64,000 nt of DNA from positions 1 through 64,000 of the forward strand of contig JAEWOR010000033.1 in the NCBI GenBank assembly GCA_023399595.1, written 5' to 3'. The translations under genes were made by a program, and so were the position numbers. Source of the stretch: Bacteroidota bacterium. GTDB lineage: Bacteria > Bacteroidota > Bacteroidia > Flavobacteriales > Weeksellaceae. Within the stretch, counting starts at the first letter, position 1. Every line of letters starts with the position of its first letter. Shown here piece by piece: positions 1-7,981 of this stretch. The notes under the pieces were generated by a model. The model saw only the letters and a list, made by a program, of their open reading frames with translations. It did no database searches and was not told the origin of the DNA.

Positions 1-1
1 G

Positions 2-115
2 AAATATCTCCAATTATACCTCAATGAGTTTGTTTATAAGCTAAACCGTAGATATTTTGGCGACAGACTTTTTGAAAAGCTTATTGTTGCTAATATTACA
101 GGATTAGGTAATTAA
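2..115 (+). CDS. 3' end of an IS1595/ISXO2-type transposase, cut by window edge
   Basis: An open frame enters from the left edge and stops at 113-115, giving 37 residues. It contains YLNEF followed by KLNRRYFGDRLFEKLI, which matches the conserved C-terminus of IS1595/ISXO2-family DDE transposases as I know them. Whether the rest of the gene is intact cannot be seen. It is from a different subgroup than the IS1595 remnant at 18500-18888, whose C-terminus reads differently. It lies 33 bp from the end of an IS982 remnant, so this is an insertion-prone spot. Confidence 0.6.
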   Translation, partial: KYLQLYLNEFVYKLNRRYFGDRLFEKLIVANITGLGN

Positions 116-147
116 ACGGATAATCAGAAAATCTTTCTTCTATTATA

Positions 148-1097
148 AACCCGTTGTGCATTTAGCACAAATTAACATTTAGCTGGTTCAAACTTCTCTT
201 GAAAACGAAAAAATTTAGATACTGAATTATTGTAAAGGAACCAATTTTAGATGCGATTTCTAAAAGTTGATGTTTATTGTAAATTGTCCGCATAGTTGCG
301 AGATATTTGTTTCAATCCGCTTCCTTATTTTTGATTTCGTTCTTGAAAACTCAACAAAGTTATGCTGGTTTTTACGCATGGGAACTGAAAGATTAATCTT
401 GGAATAGTTGAATAAATCTATTTGAAGTTCTTTGCTGATATACCTTTTATTAACAGGCAGTTTTTAAAATTTTCTTTTATCTCATGAAGGCAGTTCACAT
501 CATGAACATTTGCAGGCGAAAATCAAAAAAGTAAAAGATTCCATTTTTGTCACAAACCGCATGAAGTTTATACCCAAAATACCCTGTTTTTGTGCAGTAT
601 AATAGCTAAAAGCAGATTTAATTTCTTCTGTAGAGCAAATTCCAGAATGATTAGCTCTACTTATTCTACCTATTTCAATTGGCGTGGAGTCTACAATGAA
701 AAGATCCGTAAAATCAGAAAATTTCTCACTCAAAGTTTCTCTGATTTTTTCGATGTAATGATAAAGTCTTCTTTTCCTTTTGTTGTATATGCTTCTTTTT
801 ATTTTGTCCTCCAATTCAGTTTCAGAAATAACTCTAAATAGCTGTAATTCAGAGTTTATCGACATATATTCTGCAGTGATATTCAAAGCTACCAGTTCCA
901 AATCAGAAAGTTTTGGAACCCTATTTGTTTTTTGTTCTAATATGGTCACAAATATTTGTCAATTCTTTTAAATTAATTTTGTAGTTTTGAATGAGATTGT
1001 TCATGTGTTTAAATGATTGGTAGTCAAATAAATATACGGTTTTTTTTAACCAAATGAGCAATTTTTTCTTATTTAATCCCTAAATGCCCAACAGGTT
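148..1097 (-). mobile_element. Decayed IS982-family insertion sequence with both terminal inverted repeats
   Basis: The outer ends form an 18-bp imperfect inverted repeat: AACCCGTTGTGCATTTAG at 148-165 and, on the other strand, AACCTGTTGGGCATTTAG at 1080-1097 (16 of 18 identical). The roughly 950 bp length and ends of the ACCxGTT...CATTTAG type fit the IS982 family. The transposase between them, on the minus strand, is broken by frameshifts and stops, so the element cannot move on its own. No clear target duplication was identified. Confidence 0.75.
162..1004 (-). pseudogene. IS982-family transposase, frameshifted and with internal stops
   Basis: Reading starts at an ATG at 1004 (MNNLIQNYKINLKEL), loses frame near 950, then reads cleanly to about 590 with IS982 features: PKLSDLELVALNITAEYM, then FIVDSTPIEIGRISRA and CSTEEIKSAF. 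A missing base in a G run near 585 shifts it; the next frame gives YFGYKLHAVCDKNG and then stops. Further downstream KSKIRKRIETNISQLCGQF, the conserved C-terminal block, appears in another frame with more stops, and the frame ends at 162-164. At least two frameshifts and several stops are visible, so this is an old, inactive copy. Confidence 0.8.
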
Positions 1098-1868
1098 AAA
1101 AATATGTTGGGGCACTACAAATCACTAAAACACACTACGCTTATTGCTTTTCAAAAAGAAATAGAATATTTAAGACTCCTATGACCCGCTAATTTATATT
1201 TCAGGTCTTTCTCTATTTATTTGCTCAAAAACATGTACCACGGCTCTAAATGCTGTTGCAAACAAAATTGTTTTAAGAATATTCGTCGTCGCAAAAATAA
1301 ATGAACTTTTTGTAAAATTAATTGCTTGATTACTTGTTTTTATCTTAGAATGCTGAGGCACCGAGGATAAGACCATGATCAGGTATCGGAGATGAGACAG
1401 GCACATGCACCGTGGAGAAGCTCGGGTAACAAAGGGAAGTTTTTATTTTCGATGTAATGATTAAAGTTTTTTTAAGAAGGTCATAATCATTAAAGTCGCG
1501 ACCACCAATAATTCCCATATCCATAAGCTCAATTTTAACGCAAAAATATCGATGTGTACAGACAAAATAGGATTTTTAAAAAAAGCTTTGAACTACAAGA
1601 AAAATTAGAAGAGAAAGAAAAATTATAGACAGAATCTTTAGACAGAATTTCAGTATTTCAAAATAATATCAGGTTTTTTCATTTGTCCCTCTATTTTTGA
1701 AAGTAAAAGCATACAATAATGGCGGTGGAATATAAACGCCTGAACTTTTAGATTTATCAATTTGCGTATTCATAACTTTTTTGTTCAATACATTGATTTA
1801 TAGGTTTTTACAATGAATTATGTTGCAAAAAAAGCAGAGGGTGAAAAAGAATAAGAGGGTTAAATAAT
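1098..1868. other. Gene-poor stretch next to IS remnants
   Basis: Apart from the short DUF2493-like fragment at 1420-1524 I see no convincing gene here. A 70-codon open frame on the minus strand at 1194-1406 has no recognisable motif. The stretch looks like degraded DNA flanking the insertion sequences. Confidence 0.5.
1420..1524 (-). pseudogene. Probable fragment of a DUF2493 (SLOG-fold) gene
   Basis: From ATG 1524 the minus strand reads MDMGIIGGRDFNDYDLLKK. The IIGGRDFxDYxxL pattern is the N-terminal nucleotide-binding signature of DUF2493/YpsA-like SLOG proteins. The similarity ends within about 35 codons: the expected SGGARGAD motif is missing, although DNA resembling it may be present out of frame. 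I read it as a remnant left by nearby rearrangement. The call rests on one motif only. Confidence 0.4.
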
Positions 1869-2585
1869 TTAGCAAATCAACATCAATCTCAACTCACCGT
1901 GATTTTCTTTTGGCGCGCGATGTACACATGGTAAAACAGCTTGGTCGGGATGGTCAACGGCTAATCTCCAAAGATGTCCCAATCCTAAATTAACAGGCTG
2001 TGCATTGGGTTTTGGTTGATAATGCAAATCGAAGAAATTATCTTTTAAGAAAGTTTCAAAATCCACATCAGAACCCTCATGTAAATCTTTCAGTTTCTCA
2101 CGAATTTCTGGAATCAGAATTTTTCGTTCCACTTCATCATTCGGAATAATATCGCTGGGAGCTCCAAAATAGGTGCATAAATAAGTATCCATTAAAACTG
2201 GGGAACGGTCCACATGAAAGGAATAAACATCAGTAGAAATAAAATTGAACTCGTTGTCTCTTTCGTAAGATTTCAATAAATTAAGGGAAGGTTGCGCTCC
2301 AAAATCGGTTAACAACTTTAAATCATTCAAAATAATTTCTCTTGCAGTATTTCCTTTTTCCGATAGCTCTAATTGCCATAAATCAGTTTGGGTAACTTCA
2401 GTAATATTTTCCTTGAGTTCTAACTTAGAAACAATTTCTTCAAAATCTCCATCCAAATTTCTTTCCCAACAAAGCGCATTATTTTCTCCCTGAAATGCCG
2501 TGTTCACCAAATCAGAAAAAGAAAAAACGGTTTTAATTTGATGGTAATCTGAAAACTTATTTTTCATAAGGGGTAAAATTACCAT
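1869..2585 (-). CDS. DUF1826 domain-containing protein
   Basis: This 238-residue protein carries the DUF1826 pattern in its second half: FHVDRSPV around residue 123, TYLCTYFGAPSDIIP just after, and VHRAPKENHGELRLMLI at the C-terminus. The spaced conserved HxD and H residues suggest a metal-binding fold, but the family has no firmly known function. A second in-frame ATG at 2567 (MKNKFSDY) could be the true start; neither has a strong ribosome site. No signal peptide or membrane segment is seen. It sits alone, 150 bp downstream of the J-domain gene on the same strand. Confidence 0.75.
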   Translation of the reverse strand: MVILPLMKNKFSDYHQIKTVFSFSDLVNTAFQGENNALCWERNLDGDFEEIVSKLELKENITEVTQTDLWQLELSEKGNTAREIILNDLKLLTDFGAQPSLNLLKSYERDNEFNFISTDVYSFHVDRSPVLMDTYLCTYFGAPSDIIPNDEVERKILIPEIREKLKDLHEGSDVDFETFLKDNFFDLHYQPKPNAQPVNLGLGHLWRLAVDHPDQAVLPCVHRAPKENHGELRLMLIC

Positions 2586-2734
2586 ATTTTACATTTAAAT
2601 AAAGTTCTAGATTAAATTTTCAGTTTTAAGTAGCATCAAAAAAATAATTCCAACATCTTTCAACATTGGAATTTTTTTCTTTAAAATTTTAGTTGATGAA
2701 TTGAACTAAAGGATTAGTTGAATTCGATTCTATT

Positions 2735-3184
2735 TTAAACTTCTACTGCCGCCGAAGATCCTTTTCTAAATGTGAATTTTCCATAGATATGTCTTCTCGC
2801 AAAACGGCTAGGAGAGTCGGAGTTGATCATCTTGATATAAAGATTTCTAGAAATCCCCATATACTCGTAAGTGACACCGTTTGTGTGAATAATGTACAGA
2901 ATTTGCTTTTCTAAATAAAAATCCTGAATAATAGAATTGTTAATGGTTTCCGTATATTCTTCAAGATTTTTATCGTGGGTTTCTGGGTTGATGCTTACTA
3001 AATAATGATAGGCTTCAATAATATTTTTACTGCTTTCTTCAGCAGCCAACTTCCCTACTTCATCATCAACAAATTTATCAGGATGCGTGTCTTTCATGGC
3101 ATTTCTGTAAATCGTTTTTAGATCTTTTAGCGATGCCTCTTTATCAACACCTAATAATTTTCTGAATTCGTTAATTTTTTTCAT
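2735..3184 (-). CDS. J-domain protein with C-terminal KTSC domain
   Basis: The 149-residue protein has an N-terminal J domain (about residues 3-70) with the HPDK tetrad in KDTHPDKF, the motif that stimulates Hsp70 ATPase activity. The C-terminal part (about 85-145) matches the KTSC domain: GVTYEYMGISRNLYIKM, then SDSPSRFARRHIYGKF. This pairing is seen in Bacteroidota, where it may adapt DnaK to particular clients; that role is inference. An upstream in-frame TTG at 3211 overlaps the -7 element at 3209-3216, so the ATG at 3184 is chosen. Confidence 0.8.
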   Translation of the reverse strand: MKKINEFRKLLGVDKEASLKDLKTIYRNAMKDTHPDKFVDDEVGKLAAEESSKNIIEAYHYLVSINPETHDKNLEEYTETINNSIIQDFYLEKQILYIIHTNGVTYEYMGISRNLYIKMINSDSPSRFARRHIYGKFTFRKGSSAAVEV

Positions 3185-3208
3185 ACTTTCATTATCTCTA
3201 AGCGGCTG

Positions 3209-3216
3209 CAAAGATA
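3209..3216 (-). promoter_or_regulatory. -7 promoter element of the J-domain gene
   Basis: The minus strand reads TATCTTTG, an exact match to the Bacteroidota TAnnTTTG element, 24 bp before the ATG at 3184. Confidence 0.5.
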
Positions 3217-3573
3217 GTCTAATTTATTGATTTTCTTGGGCTTTCAAATGGAATAATATTTTGCACTTGGAATTTTGCTATTGATAAGGGGTTATTATTA
3301 ATAATTTTTTAAGTCAATTTTCATTATTGAAAGTAGGGGAGTAGCAAATATTTTAAAAAAATAAAGTGAGTTTTTTTGACTTTATATAATCTAAAAACAT
3401 CTAAATATCAATGATTATCTAGTAATTAAGCTTGGTTTCAAATGAATCTTATTTACAATTTAAGGGGGTGTTTTTTTCAGTTTTCCAACAGATTTTGCTT
3501 AGTTAAAACTTTAAAATCAATTTATAACAGTTGAATTTTAGGAGATATTTTAATAGATGATAATTGTCAATTA
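3217..3573. other. AT-rich intergenic stretch without gene
   Basis: Between the divergent J-domain and hemerythrin genes I see no open frame of note, RNA gene or clear hairpin. The regulatory features start at 3574. Confidence 0.5.
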
Positions 3574-3634
3574 AATAAAAGAGTTTAAAGTCTTTTATTA
3601 AGCAATTAGTTTATATATTTGTCGAATAAAAGAC
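3574..3634 (+). promoter_or_regulatory. Dyad operator candidate upstream of the hemerythrin gene
   Basis: AATAAAAGA at 3574-3582 and its exact inverse TCTTTTATT at 3591-3599 flank a centre containing TTTAAA, and the same word returns as AATAAAAGAC at 3625-3634, an exact inverse of 3590-3599. The first dyad overlaps the expected -33 region and the third copy lies just downstream of the -7 element at 3614-3621, a layout expected for a repressor. The A-rich arm, TTTAAA centre and T-rich arm resemble binding sites of Rrf2-type NsrR regulators, but the regulator is not in this window and the assignment is inference. Confidence 0.55.
3614..3621 (+). promoter_or_regulatory. -7 promoter element of the hemerythrin gene
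   Basis: TATATTTG matches TAnnTTTG exactly and lies between copies of the dyad repeat. It implies a leader of about 100 nt before ATG 3729. Confidence 0.5.
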
Positions 3635-3728
3635 AAAAAGGTATTTATATAGTACAGATATTGAAACCATCAAAGGAGAATATCGTCATTGGTATAAAAT
3701 TTAAAATTTTGTTCATAACAATAAAATC

Positions 3729-4181
3729 ATGAGAAGAAACCCAAATTTAGTGCCCCTTTCCAGAGATCATCATTATGGATTGCTTTGCAGTTGGAAGATA
3801 AAAGAAGGGATAAAAAAAAGAATACCAGCGGATAGAATTAAAAATTACGTGAATTATTTTTGGCATCATCATTTGTCTTCCCATTTTGAAATTGAAGATA
3901 AAGTTCTTCCCGAAGTGCAAAATGAAATACTTCAAATTCAAATGGAAAAAGAACATAAAGAGATTAGTAAACTCATTAATTCTATTAACCAATCTGCTAG
4001 TATACAGCTGTTACAAGATTTTGCTCTTGCATTACAAAAACATATCCGCTTTGAAGAGAGGGTGGTTTTTCCTAACTATGAACTTCACTTATCCGAAAAC
4101 GAACTTAATGAAATTGGGTATCAACTTAATGAAATTCATGTGAAAGGAGAGGATTTGTACACCGATGAATTTTGGAAATAA
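3729..4181 (+). CDS. Hemerythrin-like (HHE) domain protein
   Basis: A 150-residue cytoplasmic helical protein with residues typical of the diiron hemerythrin fold: H14/H15 (SRDHHYG), H52 and E56 (SHFEIEDKVLPE), H76 (EKEHKEI), H105 and E109 (KHIRFEERVVFP). Such proteins bind O2 or NO at a diiron centre or help repair iron centres; which applies here is unknown. It is followed 142 bp later by a multi-pass membrane protein on the same strand, probably cotranscribed, and is preceded by a strong dyad operator. This suggests a response to NO or oxygen rather than constitutive expression. Confidence 0.85.
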   Translation: MRRNPNLVPLSRDHHYGLLCSWKIKEGIKKRIPADRIKNYVNYFWHHHLSSHFEIEDKVLPEVQNEILQIQMEKEHKEISKLINSINQSASIQLLQDFALALQKHIRFEERVVFPNYELHLSENELNEIGYQLNEIHVKGEDLYTDEFWK

Positions 4182-4323
4182 ATTTTCTTAAGCTTTTTGC
4201 AAACTGATATTTTAGTAAAATCTTGTTGAAAATTAATTGTAGATTTTGCATTAAAATTAGATTATCAATATCGTTTTTCTAAATGAAATAAAATAATATT
4301 GAAAATACAAATACAATAAACCA

Positions 4324-5541
4324 ATGTTAAATCTAAACTTTTGGATTAGAATAAGTCTTTTTAACTTCTTTTTAGTTTCGCTTTTAGGAACTTTAATGAG
4401 GTATAATTTTGTGTTTTCTCTTCCGGGTTTTACACATAAATTTATGCAGGAATCGCATTCGCATTTTGCTTTTTACGGCTGGGTTTCCTCGTGTATTTAC
4501 GCTTTTGTCGCCAATTATATTCAGAAGAATAAACCTGATTTCAACAATATTAAATATCAAATTTTAATGATATCTAATCAAATTGGTTCCTACGGAATGT
4601 TGTTTTCGTTTTTATACGGCGGATATTATTGGTTGTCCATTGTTTTTTCCGCAATTGCTTTGTTTACGGGCTTTGCGTATTGTTTATTTGTATGGAAGGA
4701 TACTAAAACCATTAAAGATCCTGCAATTATTTGGTTAAAATATGCAGCATTTTTTGCGGTTTTTTCTGCCATCGGGATTTTTGGTCTTGCGTATTTTTCG
4801 TCCCAAAAAGAAGCGTTTGAAGAAATTTATAGAGCTTCTGGTTATTTCTATTTGCATTATCAGTACAACGGTTTTTTCCTTTTTTCTTGCATTGGAATTG
4901 TATGGATAAGCCTTCGGAAATATGGCTTTACAATTTCTAAAAGAGACAACAAAATTACTTTTATTCTTCTTTTTTTAGGAACTTTTTTAGGATACGGACT
5001 CTCTGTATTATGGATGAAATCTGCACAGAATTGGTTCTTACCAATGGGAATAGTGGGAATTATTCAACTTTTTGGCGCTGTAAAAATTCACAAAATCGTA
5101 GTGCAACAATGGAAAAATATTTCTGCAACTATGAAAACTGAGAGTAAACTTCTTTTAAAAATTGTAGGAATCACTTTTTTGTTAAAATTTGTATTACAAG
5201 GACTTTCTGCCATTCCAGAAATTGGCGTTTTGGCATTTAACAATATTAATATCGTAATTGCCTATTTGCATCTGGTTTTATTAGTAGGCGTAAGTCTATT
5301 TTTAATTTGGAAAATAGGGGAGTTTCAGGAAAATAAAGATAGAAAATTCTTTAAGTTTGGACTTTATATTTTAGTTTTCGGGGTTATTTCTAATGAAATT
5401 ATTTTAATATTATCAAGTCTTTTTTCTGTTATTTATATTTTTTTTTCTTTTGCAAAATATGGACTGTTATTGGTTTCAGGTTTTATTTCAATGGGAATTC
5501 TAATGATTTTATTCAATTCAAAAGTTGAAAATTTAGAATAA
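4324..5541 (+). CDS. Polytopic membrane protein with His pattern reminiscent of heme-copper oxidase/NO reductase subunit I
   Basis: This 405-residue protein is almost wholly hydrophobic, with about ten to twelve predicted membrane helices and no signal peptide. Early on it has ESHSHFAFYGWVSS (residues about 43-56), which resembles the heme-ligand His in helix II of heme-copper oxidases, and later YFYLHYQYNGFF and IAYLHLVLLVG, each with a His in a membrane segment. The full set of copper-site ligands (HPEVY, HH) is missing, so it is not a normal oxidase. Similar orphan proteins occur near respiratory and NO genes in Flavobacteriia to my knowledge. Its position after a hemerythrin gene supports a heme or NO-related role; this is inference. 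Confidence 0.6.
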   Translation: MLNLNFWIRISLFNFFLVSLLGTLMRYNFVFSLPGFTHKFMQESHSHFAFYGWVSSCIYAFVANYIQKNKPDFNNIKYQILMISNQIGSYGMLFSFLYGGYYWLSIVFSAIALFTGFAYCLFVWKDTKTIKDPAIIWLKYAAFFAVFSAIGIFGLAYFSSQKEAFEEIYRASGYFYLHYQYNGFFLFSCIGIVWISLRKYGFTISKRDNKITFILLFLGTFLGYGLSVLWMKSAQNWFLPMGIVGIIQLFGAVKIHKIVVQQWKNISATMKTESKLLLKIVGITFLLKFVLQGLSAIPEIGVLAFNNINIVIAYLHLVLLVGVSLFLIWKIGEFQENKDRKFFKFGLYILVFGVISNEIILILSSLFSVIYIFFSFAKYGLLLVSGFISMGILMILFNSKVENLE

Positions 5542-5569
5542 AAAATTCTGAACTCTTACCATCAAAATG

Positions 5570-5624
5570 CTTTGCGAACTTAATAATAGTTGGCTTTTAA
5601 AACACTTTGCGACTTTGCGTTAAA
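5570..5624. repeat. Short CTTTGCGA-type intergenic repeat
   Basis: CTTTGCGAACTT at 5570-5581 and CTTTGCGACTTTGCGTTAAA at 5605-5624 share the CTTTGCGA word, which occurs three times in 55 bp. Elements of this kind are scattered between genes in many flavobacterial genomes to my knowledge. It lies between convergent genes; no function is apparent. Confidence 0.4.
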
Positions 5625-5657
5625 ATTTAGAATTATAATTAAAAACGGATAATAAAA

Positions 5658-7892
5658 TTAAACAAAGAGCAATGCAATCTCCTTCAATTTTTCAGCAGGT
5701 TTTGAGGCTATAAAAACATCAAAATTCATTTCCAGAGCTTCTTCAAAATGAGTTTTCATCTGTTGATAAGTCAATGTTTTTGGACTTTCGTTTAAAAGTT
5801 GGATGAAGTTAATCAACCATTCTGCAATTTCTTTCTCCATACGGATTTCCACAGCATCTTGTTTGGTATGAATGCTTAACATTGCATTTTCGTAAGTGAT
5901 GCCTTTTTTTGTTTTTGTGGTGATGTTCAATTGCGGAATTCCACCCAGCCAAACGACTTTCTGATTGGGTTTGTGACCAGAAAAAGTCTCATTATTTAAA
6001 ACATCTTCAATATAAAATTTCGGAATCGTTGTTCTTGGAATTTTAAAATCAAACCATTCCTGCAAAGGCAGTTCAAATCCTACACCATGCAAATAATTGA
6101 ACAAAGATTTCTTCAAACCAAACGAAAATTGCGTATGATCTAAGCCTGATTTTTCCTCGTGCAGCATATCATTATTTGCAAAAGTTCCCAGTTCTGTACT
6201 GTGATTGATGACTTTGTAATAATCCGGATTCATACCCACCGGACTGTGAGCCGTCATCGCAAATTGATGCCAAAAACCAGATTGCAAAATCCCGATTTCA
6301 AATAACTGACGAACCATTTCTAAACTATCAATAGTTTCTTGGGTAGTTTGCGTGGGAAATCCGTACATCAAATAGGCATGAATCATAATGCCAGCTTCGG
6401 TGAAATTTCGGTTTACAATCGCTACCTGATCCACGGTTACACCTTTATCAATGAGTTTTAACAATCGGTCCGAAGCCACTTCCAAACCTCCAGAAACTGC
6501 AATACAACCCGAAGCTTTCAACAATCTACACAAATCATAGGTGAAACTTTTCTCAAAACGAATATTCGTCCACCAAGTTACGGTGAGTTTTCGGCGGAGA
6601 ATTTCCAAGGCTACTTCACGCATCAAAGCAGGTGGAGCGGCTTCATCCACAAAATGAAAACCTGTATTTTGAGTCGTTTTTATCAGTTCCTCCATTCTGT
6701 CAACAATTTGTTGAGCAGCAATAGGTTCGTAAATTTTAATATAATCTAAAGAAATGTCGCAAAACGTACATTTTCCCCAATAGCAACCGTGCGCCATCGT
6801 CAGTTTATTCCAACGGCCATCGCTCCAAAGTCGGTGCATAGGATTCACCACTTCAATCACAGAAATGTATTCATTCAATCTTAAATCCGAATAATCGGGC
6901 GTTCCAACTTCTGAGAATTTATAATCCCGAATTTCAGGATTGTTAATGTAAATTACTTCATTATTTTGAAGGATAAATGTTCTTTTTAAATCTGAAATTT
7001 CGGCTTCGTTATAGATGAATTTTAGGAGCTGTTCCGTTGGTGCTTCGCCATCATCCAACATAATGAAATCAAAGAATTCAAACACGCGAACATCCCTCAA
7101 AGAACGCAATTCTGTATTAGGGAAACCTCCGCCCATGCTGACTTTTATGTTGGGATAATTGTTTTTTATGTATTGCGCACAACGAAAAGCCGAATACAAA
7201 TTTCCAGGAAAAGGCACGGAAAATCCAATGATTTTAGGTTGCGTTTTTGGAATCAGTTTTTCTAATTCAGAAAGCGTAATTTTATCAATATAAGTGGGCT
7301 TATTTTGAAGTTCATTGTACAACTCATCAAAAGAATGGGCTGATCTTCCCAAACGTTCTGCATATCGACTAAAACCGAAATTTTCGTCTACAGCTTCAAT
7401 AATTAAATCCGATAAATCTTCTAAATATAAAGTGGCAAAATGCTTGGCTTTATCCTGAAAAGACATCGCTCCAAAAGCCCAATCCAAATCCTCCAATTGA
7501 GAAAATCTTGAAGCCTCGGGCAAATATCCATCTTGAACAATAGAATCCGCCAACGTTGAATTTTTGCCTTGCAGAAAGTGAATAACGGGATCAATGCTGG
7601 AAATATAATCGTCTTTCAACATCAACATGCGTTGAGCATTTTCGCCCAATTCTACATTTTGATGCTCAATAAACTCAAATAAATCCGTTAAACCTTGCTT
7701 GGAAAATAGCTTTAAAATGACATCCAATCCCAAATCCGACTGAAATATTTGGTAGGACAAAGTATTCAGAAACCCCTTTAAATAAACCGTTCCCGGATAA
7801 GGCGTATTCAGTTGCGTAAAAGGAGGCGTAATTAAAAGTAAATCGGTTTGCAAGGTTTTTTTATTTGCTGCAAAAATACGAGGTTTTTTCAT
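5658..7892 (-). CDS. B12-binding-domain radical SAM protein
   Basis: A 744-residue protein. The N-terminal half is a cobalamin-binding-like Rossmann region, beginning with DLLLITPPFTQLNTPYP (about 17-33) and with MGGGFPNTE near residue 250. The radical SAM core follows, with the cluster motif C370-YWGK-C375-TF-C378; the first spacing is four residues, a variant found in B12-type enzymes rather than the usual three. Such enzymes methylate or rearrange unreactive carbons; the substrate is unknown. It is transcribed away from an arginase-family gene 89 bp off. A match to the -7 element (TATTTTTG, minus strand, 7871-7878) lies inside the frame, so translation may really start at TTG 7853. Confidence 0.8.
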   Translation of the reverse strand: MKKPRIFAANKKTLQTDLLLITPPFTQLNTPYPGTVYLKGFLNTLSYQIFQSDLGLDVILKLFSKQGLTDLFEFIEHQNVELGENAQRMLMLKDDYISSIDPVIHFLQGKNSTLADSIVQDGYLPEASRFSQLEDLDWAFGAMSFQDKAKHFATLYLEDLSDLIIEAVDENFGFSRYAERLGRSAHSFDELYNELQNKPTYIDKITLSELEKLIPKTQPKIIGFSVPFPGNLYSAFRCAQYIKNNYPNIKVSMGGGFPNTELRSLRDVRVFEFFDFIMLDDGEAPTEQLLKFIYNEAEISDLKRTFILQNNEVIYINNPEIRDYKFSEVGTPDYSDLRLNEYISVIEVVNPMHRLWSDGRWNKLTMAHGCYWGKCTFCDISLDYIKIYEPIAAQQIVDRMEELIKTTQNTGFHFVDEAAPPALMREVALEILRRKLTVTWWTNIRFEKSFTYDLCRLLKASGCIAVSGGLEVASDRLLKLIDKGVTVDQVAIVNRNFTEAGIMIHAYLMYGFPTQTTQETIDSLEMVRQLFEIGILQSGFWHQFAMTAHSPVGMNPDYYKVINHSTELGTFANNDMLHEEKSGLDHTQFSFGLKKSLFNYLHGVGFELPLQEWFDFKIPRTTIPKFYIEDVLNNETFSGHKPNQKVVWLGGIPQLNITTKTKKGITYENAMLSIHTKQDAVEIRMEKEIAEWLINFIQLLNESPKTLTYQQMKTHFEEALEMNFDVFIASKPAEKLKEIALLFV

Positions 7893-7904
7893 TTTGAATA
7901 GTGC

Positions 7905-7929
7905 GGAAATTCGTTTCGAAGCGAATTCC
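7905..7929. repeat. GGAATTCGC-type palindrome in divergent promoter region
   Basis: An imperfect palindrome centred on TTCGAA with arms reading GGAAATTCG and GCGAATTCC. The arms match the perfect hairpin at 40038-40069, which also has GGAATTCGC...GCGAATTCC, so the two may be copies of one repetitive palindromic family. It could be a hairpin or an operator shared by the divergent genes. Confidence 0.45.
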
Positions 7930-7950
7930 TATATATTTTGTATTTAATCT

Positions 7951-7958
7951 TATCTTTG
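7951..7958 (+). promoter_or_regulatory. -7 promoter element of the arginase-family gene
   Basis: TATCTTTG matches TAnnTTTG, 23 bp before ATG 7982. Confidence 0.5.
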
Positions 7959-7981
7959 CACGATTATAAAATGAACTAAAA

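Noticed and set aside
590..971. Open frames on the plus strand across the IS982 remnant
   Set aside because: Antisense shadows of the clearly recognisable transposase on the other strand.
1194..1406. 70-codon open frame on the minus strand
   Set aside because: No motif, no promoter, lies in degraded DNA between IS remnants; most likely chance.
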